From assembly GCF_000430885.1 (NCBI RefSeq), contig NZ_AUMW01000015.1, positions 1 to 64,000 on the forward strand: 64,000 nt of DNA, given 5' to 3'. Below are positions 58,582-64,000 of the stretch, piece by piece. Position 1 is the stretch's first letter. The number at the start of each line of letters is the position of its first letter. The position numbers and the translations under genes are program-made. The notes beneath the pieces were generated by a model that made no database searches, was not told the origin of the DNA, and worked only from the letters and a program-made list of their open reading frames with translations. The DNA is from Desulfotruncus alcoholivorax DSM 16058. GTDB lineage: Bacteria > Bacillota > Desulfotomaculia > Desulfotomaculales > Desulfallaceae.

Positions 58582-59649
58582 TTATCTATTTAGGAAAGAT
58601 TTTTCTAGGGGTTGTTGTGCATCTTGATTCGCCCCTTCCCAAATATTTTTACTGCGTACAAATCGCTTATATATTGGTTTATGCGGTACCGAGGCAATAT
58701 CATATGCTAAAAAAGCAAGAATTAATTGTAATCCAATTAGTACAGGCATAACAGAAAGCATAACAGTGCCCACTGGTGTAGCAACTCCTTGACGAGCAGA
58801 TTGCAACCAGTGCCACATTCCAAAACAAATGCCGCCAATGATTAGAAATATACCTAATATTATTTCAATTGATGCTATAGAAAAATCACGTAAATAATAA
58901 TTATAAAACAAACGTTTTACAAAATTTCTAATATGCTTTATAAAAAACTCACCAATGATCTTTGATATCTTTAAATTACTGACTTCATCTCCGTATTTCG
59001 CATCCATCGGCACATCTACCACCATAGCTCGCAACGTATTAAGCCGAAATAGCATATCCGTTTCAAAGAAATAACGATTACTGATCTTTCCAAATGGCAG
59101 ACGTCGTACAATTTCTGTATGAATCGCGGTATAACCGTTAGTAGGATCGAATAAATCCCAATAACCTGAAGAGAGCTTTGTCATCAATGACAAAACCGCA
59201 TTGCCGAATAGGCGCTCTGGGGGCATCGCTCGAATTTTCTCTAAATCAAAAAATCGATTGCCCTTAGTATAATCTGCCTCTCCATCAAGAATAGGGCCTA
59301 TTAATTTGGGTATCAGCGCTGGATCCATCTGGCCATCACCATCAAGTTTGACAATCACATCAGCCTCGTCTGCTATTGCAGCCTGATAACCAGTCATAAC
59401 GGCTCCACCAACACCTTGATTTACCTCATGTCGCAATACCACTACACGCGGATCTTGACAGTTGGCTTCTACATAGTTTCCGGTTTCTTCAGGGCACTTG
59501 TCGTCAACTACATAGATGCGCCACACTTCTGGGCCAATTTTTTCTATTACACCCAAAATATGCTTGATTACACGATAGCAAGGAATAACAACAGCGATTC
59601 GTGAAGGCATATCTTGATTATTCATGTAAGATTTTGATTTTTTCTTCAT
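58582..59649 (-). CDS. GtrB/DPM1-like polyprenyl-phosphate glycosyltransferase (GT2)
   Basis: 355 residues. RIAVVIPCYRVIKHILGVIE, IYVVDDKCPEETGNYVE and IVKLDGDGQMDPALI (metal-binding Asp-Gly-Asp) form a GT-A fold. FDPTNGYTAIHTEIVRRLPF and SNRYFFETDML are typical of dolichol/undecaprenyl-phosphate sugar synthases. Two C-terminal membrane helices (residues 265-285 and 300-325) follow. It would load one sugar on undecaprenyl phosphate at the inner face. Its ATG overlaps the upstream stop as ATGA. Confidence 0.87.
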   Translation of the reverse strand: MKKKSKSYMNNQDMPSRIAVVIPCYRVIKHILGVIEKIGPEVWRIYVVDDKCPEETGNYVEANCQDPRVVVLRHEVNQGVGGAVMTGYQAAIADEADVIVKLDGDGQMDPALIPKLIGPILDGEADYTKGNRFFDLEKIRAMPPERLFGNAVLSLMTKLSSGYWDLFDPTNGYTAIHTEIVRRLPFGKISNRYFFETDMLFRLNTLRAMVVDVPMDAKYGDEVSNLKISKIIGEFFIKHIRNFVKRLFYNYYLRDFSIASIEIILGIFLIIGGICFGMWHWLQSARQGVATPVGTVMLSVMPVLIGLQLILAFLAYDIASVPHKPIYKRFVRSKNIWEGANQDAQQPLEKSFLNR

Positions 59650-62105
59650 CGCTTAAAAGACACCGATTTAAACTCAAGGGGCGTTGTAGTATGCCCTGAA
59701 GCATAAACCTCGGCGCTCACCGCATTAAGCGGCGCTGTCACCTCCATAGAATGTTCTCGCCAATCAGATGTACATTCAAAAACCTGAATGCTAGTGTCGA
59801 TAAATTTCCCATTGGCATCTATCCAATTTACTTGAATACGTCCTTGAGTACGTTCTTTGTGGCAACGTACGACAACTGTATTCAGATAATGCGACCCACC
59901 TATTACAGCTACTCTTTGTGTAGCAGGGGAAGACACATTAACAATTATGATCTTGGAGTCATTATCAAATATAGCACCATTCACTAGAGACCAGCCTGTA
60001 GTACTAGTAAAATTCGGCTCAGTCAGCAGTTCCTCTTGAAATCGGTACCTATCTTTTAAACGATAAACTGCCACTGACCCAAATTGAGCGAGCTTTATTG
60101 ATACTTGCTCAAGCAAAACATGTTGCTCATCAGATATAAGTTTTTTTGAAGAGTCAATAATGAAGAACTCTACTTGCTTCTTCCCAAATAAGCGTATCAG
60201 ATCTTGCTCTGTCTTAACTGACGAAAATGCGGATTGCCATGATTGATTGTACCAGTTTATATAGAGTGCATCTGAAGCCAATCCTGCTGTAAGTGGTTCG
60301 CCAAACACGGCAACAGGAGTCTTATGAGTATTTAATGCATTGACTACATCAACAGCGTTTCGAAGTGGAAGACGTTTGGCCAAATAATCTTTACGATTTG
60401 AATCACTGAAAATAGGTTTTAAATAAAAATCTCTATACGCCCAAGTTCCTGATGTTAAAAACAATAAATTAAGGGCAACAGCAAATGTAGCAATATAGGT
60501 AAAACCTTTTACCAATATCTTGTTTTGTATTAGAGGCGAAGAAATAACAATCCCAATCAACGCCGTTAATAAAGTAAACTGAGGGAAAACATATCGCAAA
60601 TAACTTTGAAACTGGAAGGTTATATATAGTGATACCACTCCTATAGCAAATAGCAATATACCCCGATAATTTTTAAGTTGTAAAAGAAGTATTAGAACCG
60701 GAACTAAAAGCAAAATCCATTGAAAACCTGAAGCGCCTTTGCTTGCCTCCATATATTTGTTCGAATAAAATGTAATGCGATAAAGTAAATCCCATGTCAT
60801 TCCGGAATTATATAAAATGTTATTAAAATTTTCTAACGGATAATAAGGTGATTTAAAAATTTCATTGAAAAACGGGAATACTGGATTTGATGTAAGATAC
60901 CAAGCTGTTAGATAGGGTATTCCACCCAACAAGCTTAAAAGAGACAGCCCGACAATAACAGAGCCGATTATTGGTTTAGACAGTAGCATACGGATTCTGT
61001 AAACTAGAATCAAACATAACAAAGGCAATATTGTAAACGTTATAGCTTTGGCAGCAATCGCAAACCCAAGCATCATGCTTCCTATCTTTAGCGCAGCTCC
61101 GCCGTCGACTTCTCTAAAAGTTAAACGGCAAATATACAATATACTTGCTACTACAAAAGAAGCCCAAATGGACTCAATAAATAAGCTACTGCTTTCAGTG
61201 AACGTAAGTGGCGTAGATAAGAAAATTAGAACAGCCCATCTTGCTCCTAAAGCCGTGCCCCCTGCCCATAGTACAAGATCTCGAACCAGCCATCCCAAAA
61301 CAAAGATGAAACTGACGTTAATAAGCCGTGAAGCCGTTTCACCAGCTAACATGTAAACAAATGAAAAAATCCAATCACCCAACATTGGCATTACAGCCCA
61401 CACATATGTACTGACATTAAAACCCCATTGATGGCGCAATGCCAAGTGAGCGGGGATGAACAAATGCGTTGTTAAAGCATCATACATAAGTTCTGGCATT
61501 AGTGCAACTACAAAGTGTATTAAGGCAACAACAATAATAGCCACTTCAATCAATCTCATGTGATTTTCAAGTGGTTTATTTTCTATAAACCAACTACGTA
61601 TTGAAGTGATCATTTTAAGACATGTACGCCATTCCAAAATCAACGGAACTGCAAGTGCTGCACCGTAAAGACCAGGGTAGTTAACTGGAAAGTGTGCAAT
61701 CAAACCTATCACAGTTCCATAGAAACCAGCGCCAATCAAAAAATTGTACACCCAATTGCCATTAATGCAACTATCAATATTAAGAATGGAAAGAATAATT
61801 CTTCCTAAAACTGCTGAGGCAAGTATAAACCATACTGTTACTAAGAGCGCCCAAAATTCTCCGGATAATATCGTGATTCCTATACAGAGAACACATCCAA
61901 CAACAATCGAACTTTTGCGACTATGTTTTACCCCTATTGCAATTAATATTGAGGAAGATAGTAAAAAGGTCAAATAGCGAAGTAGCGCCATACCATCATC
62001 AAATGGAATTGAGCCAGGCCATGTCATGTGATATAATCCCCAAAACGCAAGAACAGTTCCTACTGTAAGTGCAATCCAAGCAAAAATAGTTGCAACCCTA
62101 TTCAT
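59646..62105 (-). CDS. GT-C-like membrane glycosyltransferase with C-terminal beta-sandwich
   Basis: 819 residues. About 14 membrane helices lie in residues 1-570, with an acidic first external loop (GSIPFDDGMALLRY) and PELMYDALTTHLFIPAHLAL, as in GT-C transferases that use polyprenyl-phosphate sugars. A soluble part from 575 contains a small alpha/beta domain. The last 130 residues look like a carbohydrate-binding jelly roll (LTEPNFTSTTGWSLVNGAIF, HSMEVTAPLNAVSAEVYASG). It overlaps the upstream gene by eight bases and the downstream GT2 by four, so the module is tightly coupled. Confidence 0.7.
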   Translation of the reverse strand: MNRVATIFAWIALTVGTVLAFWGLYHMTWPGSIPFDDGMALLRYLTFLLSSSILIAIGVKHSRKSSIVVGCVLCIGITILSGEFWALLVTVWFILASAVLGRIILSILNIDSCINGNWVYNFLIGAGFYGTVIGLIAHFPVNYPGLYGAALAVPLILEWRTCLKMITSIRSWFIENKPLENHMRLIEVAIIVVALIHFVVALMPELMYDALTTHLFIPAHLALRHQWGFNVSTYVWAVMPMLGDWIFSFVYMLAGETASRLINVSFIFVLGWLVRDLVLWAGGTALGARWAVLIFLSTPLTFTESSSLFIESIWASFVVASILYICRLTFREVDGGAALKIGSMMLGFAIAAKAITFTILPLLCLILVYRIRMLLSKPIIGSVIVGLSLLSLLGGIPYLTAWYLTSNPVFPFFNEIFKSPYYPLENFNNILYNSGMTWDLLYRITFYSNKYMEASKGASGFQWILLLVPVLILLLQLKNYRGILLFAIGVVSLYITFQFQSYLRYVFPQFTLLTALIGIVISSPLIQNKILVKGFTYIATFAVALNLLFLTSGTWAYRDFYLKPIFSDSNRKDYLAKRLPLRNAVDVVNALNTHKTPVAVFGEPLTAGLASDALYINWYNQSWQSAFSSVKTEQDLIRLFGKKQVEFFIIDSSKKLISDEQHVLLEQVSIKLAQFGSVAVYRLKDRYRFQEELLTEPNFTSTTGWSLVNGAIFDNDSKIIIVNVSSPATQRVAVIGGSHYLNTVVVRCHKERTQGRIQVNWIDANGKFIDTSIQVFECTSDWREHSMEVTAPLNAVSAEVYASGHTTTPLEFKSVSFKR

Positions 62106-64000
62106 TAACTTTGTTCTCCTTGTAGTACTTTTTTTTCAGAAAGTCATCCACTTTTTCCGCAAGTTTACATTGACTTCTAGAAATCATATCATCATAGATA
62201 TTATTCTGAAAATTCCATAATGTCGAAGTTAAATCTGGGCTATGCCCAACAATAAAAGGAATAGTTGTTACAACTTTTAAGCGAACCTGTTGTTCAAGAT
62301 AGCGGTCAATAGTATTGCTGTGTACATCCCTGTTATTCGGATCCCAGTTTGCAATTGCGGTCATCGCTTTCTGGCCATAAATATTAAAAACCATACTAGT
62401 CATTCTATCAATTATAACAAAACGAATACCATCAAAATCCACAACATCTAGCACATTTACATTATCTGCGACATCAGCAATCAACCCGCAGAAAACGTCC
62501 CAATTGGCTATGCCCAGTTCATTAAATAGAAAGCGTTTAACTGCCCTCCATTTTTCGTTAAAACCATCATTCATTTGAGCATCATCTTCACAAATTACCA
62601 AATATGGTAGGTTATATTTTAATGCCTGCCGACACAAATATTTATAGCTTAGGGCACAACCAATCCACCCTTGGTAATGTCGCAACCCATGAAATATTGG
62701 TATTCCAGGGTAAATATGTTTGAAGTGTTCATGTCGCATATAGGTTTCTGGAAGAGATAATGAGATTTCCCTTCTGAGCGTTTTTACAGGGAGCAAATCA
62801 TAGTTTATAATTTTTTCAACCGGCATCAAATCCAATGCGACAAGCATTCTCCCAAAATAGAAAGCAAAATGGCTAATATCCGCCTCTAATCTGCTAGCCG
62901 CCCCTTTATTACATGACAACAATTGAGTAATCGCACGAATCATGCTATCAATATCACCTATTGGCGTAAATGTGACATAGTCAATCAAATGTTGGTAAAA
63001 TTCCATATCAGAACTTTCTTCTGAAATTACATCCAAACCTAAAGATAAACACTCAAAAATCCGCGTTGTTTCCAACAAAGCATTTTCATAATAATGAATA
63101 TTCACTACCACCCGTGCTTTTTTTAATTGACTATACAATTCTTCACCAAAGACTTCAGAAAGAATCAGTAAACGAAATTTTTTACCAATACAGTCAAGAA
63201 ACTTACGTCTTCTTGGACAGTTAACGTCACCATAAAACACAACATCATATTCTGGTTCCGTCACAAAGGATAGGTCTACAATTTGCTTGGCCAATAATAA
63301 TTCGGAAAAATCAACAATGTTGGACATTGGCGTCCAGAAAATTTGGCGATAAGAAAGTTTCTTCTCTTGTAAAAACTTAATATTAGTTAAAGAGTAATCC
63401 ATAATTGCAATAGAATTTTCCAACCTATCAAAATAAACCTTATTGAACCAACGAGAACTGACAGACTGTTCCATCTGAAAAGCGATATATTGTAATGGTA
63501 GTTTTGTAAACATTTGGGGACAAATAACTATATGCACCTTATCTTCAAAACTGGATGGTTCACTATCAAGAATGACAACATTATCAAAACTAAAACGCTT
63601 TAACGTCTGTTCAATCAATAGTGCGACATAAAAAGTATGTTTAGTTGCGAGCAACACTATGCCGTCATCCAGTTTGCGTACTTCAATTGGTAGGCTAGAT
63701 GTAATTGATCCCATCGAAAAACCGTATATGCGTTTTACTCTATTCCAGATCTCTATAAAGTCCCTCTTTCTCAGTAATGTTCGGAGAGTATTTATTCGGC
63801 GTCTAAACAATAAACATCGATTATTAATCAAATTTCTTAACGATTCAAAAAAAAACTCACCTCGCAACAATCTTACTATCCACCTTAGCGGCCTTGTTAT
63901 TCGCCAAGACCTCGATGCAAGAATTCTGTTTACCAGATCGTTTTGTTCTGCTACAACCTGATTGAGGCTGGCTATCTGCCCATCCCGCTCGATCATGGCT
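62098..64000 (-). CDS. Multi-domain glycosyltransferase with GT25 domain (5' end beyond window)
   Basis: At least 633 residues; the frame is still open at the edge, and ATG 63996 is probably internal, since the start is a linker (SLNQVVAEQNDLVNRILASR, SWRITRPLRWIVRLLRG) normally found inside long transferases. Residues 130-400 resemble a GT-B-like domain (VHIVICPQMFTKLPLQYIAF, TRIFECLSLGLDVISEES). The last 220 residues match family 25: FHGLRHYQGWIGCALSYKYL and LPYLVICEDDAQM with the Glu-Asp-Asp site. It probably adds more than one residue to the glycan. Confidence 0.75.
   Translation of the reverse strand, partial: AMIERDGQIASLNQVVAEQNDLVNRILASRSWRITRPLRWIVRLLRGEFFFESLRNLINNRCLLFRRRINTLRTLLRKRDFIEIWNRVKRIYGFSMGSITSSLPIEVRKLDDGIVLLATKHTFYVALLIEQTLKRFSFDNVVILDSEPSSFEDKVHIVICPQMFTKLPLQYIAFQMEQSVSSRWFNKVYFDRLENSIAIMDYSLTNIKFLQEKKLSYRQIFWTPMSNIVDFSELLLAKQIVDLSFVTEPEYDVVFYGDVNCPRRRKFLDCIGKKFRLLILSEVFGEELYSQLKKARVVVNIHYYENALLETTRIFECLSLGLDVISEESSDMEFYQHLIDYVTFTPIGDIDSMIRAITQLLSCNKGAASRLEADISHFAFYFGRMLVALDLMPVEKIINYDLLPVKTLRREISLSLPETYMRHEHFKHIYPGIPIFHGLRHYQGWIGCALSYKYLCRQALKYNLPYLVICEDDAQMNDGFNEKWRAVKRFLFNELGIANWDVFCGLIADVADNVNVLDVVDFDGIRFVIIDRMTSMVFNIYGQKAMTAIANWDPNNRDVHSNTIDRYLEQQVRLKVVTTIPFIVGHSPDLTSTLWNFQNNIYDDMISRSQCKLAEKVDDFLKKKYYKENKVNE

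Overview
The window looks like a chromosomal segment of a Gram-positive, probably spore-forming clostridium of the Desulfotomaculum/Pelotomaculum type (Peptococcaceae). The pointers are strong GGAGG ribosome binding sites with many TTG and GTG starts, S-layer-homology (SLH) proteins beside the wall-pyruvylating enzyme CsaB, LytR-CpsA-Psr and TagA-type wall enzymes, a CpsB/CpsC/CpsD phosphoregulatory set, DUF5693 and DUF4127 proteins, and GEMM-I cyclic-di-GMP riboswitches. The genus is an inference; there is no rRNA or other marker. Almost everything is on the minus strand, so transcription runs from high to low coordinates. It is one large cell-surface polysaccharide and envelope locus.

Layout. 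1-8,578: an IS5-like element cuts into a decayed galE. Next come a UDP-glucuronate 4-epimerase and a UDP-glucose dehydrogenase, each broken by one in-frame TAA. Then follow a UDP-HexNAc 2-epimerase, a capF tail fragment and the WbpE/WbpD/WbpB enzymes, and an IS481-like remnant. 8,580-26,367: Wzy, Wzx, a WbpA-type dehydrogenase, glycosyltransferases interrupted by a decayed IS4-like element, the CapE/CapF/CapG trio for UDP-L-FucNAc, and the PglE/PglD/PglC/PglF set for a bacillosamine-type (QuiNAc4NAc) first sugar. An integrase remnant and a damaged MNT-HEPN module sit between pglC and pglF. 26,368-31,168: two GEMM-I c-di-GMP riboswitches flank a 71-residue orphan gene, followed upstream by the tyrosine kinase, chain-length regulator and PHP phosphatase. 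31,446-38,429: precursor and wall-anchor enzymes (phosphohexomutase, GalE-like epimerase, GalU, WecA/TagO, CsaB). 38,705-43,985: two paralogous SLH proteins. 44,538-54,842: two MNT modules and an envelope block (LCP, TagA, DUF5693, an exported FAD oxidoreductase with an SLH-like tail, a small secreted protein, DUF4127). 54,898-64,000: AT-rich glycosyltransferases, a DUF3473 deacetylase, a GNAT protein, and a module resembling three-component extracytoplasmic glycosylation (SMR-like flippase, GtrB-like GT2, GT-C-like membrane enzyme).

How the parts fit. GalU, the phosphohexomutase and the WbpA-, CapE- and PglF-type enzymes make nucleotide sugars. PglC (and separately WecA) load the lipid carrier. 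The glycosyltransferases extend the unit, Wzx flips it and Wzy polymerises it under CpsB/C/D control. CsaB pyruvylates a wall polymer to which SLH proteins bind, and LCP/TagA attach or build wall polymers. The riboswitches suggest that production of this polymer is tied to c-di-GMP. The UDP-GlcA/UDP-GalA branch at the distal end appears to have been lost, while the three HexNAc pathways are intact.

I saw no rRNA, tRNA, CRISPR array, replication origin or phage structural gene. Several dispersed repeat families are present, and in one case a repeat supplies the 3' end of a gene.
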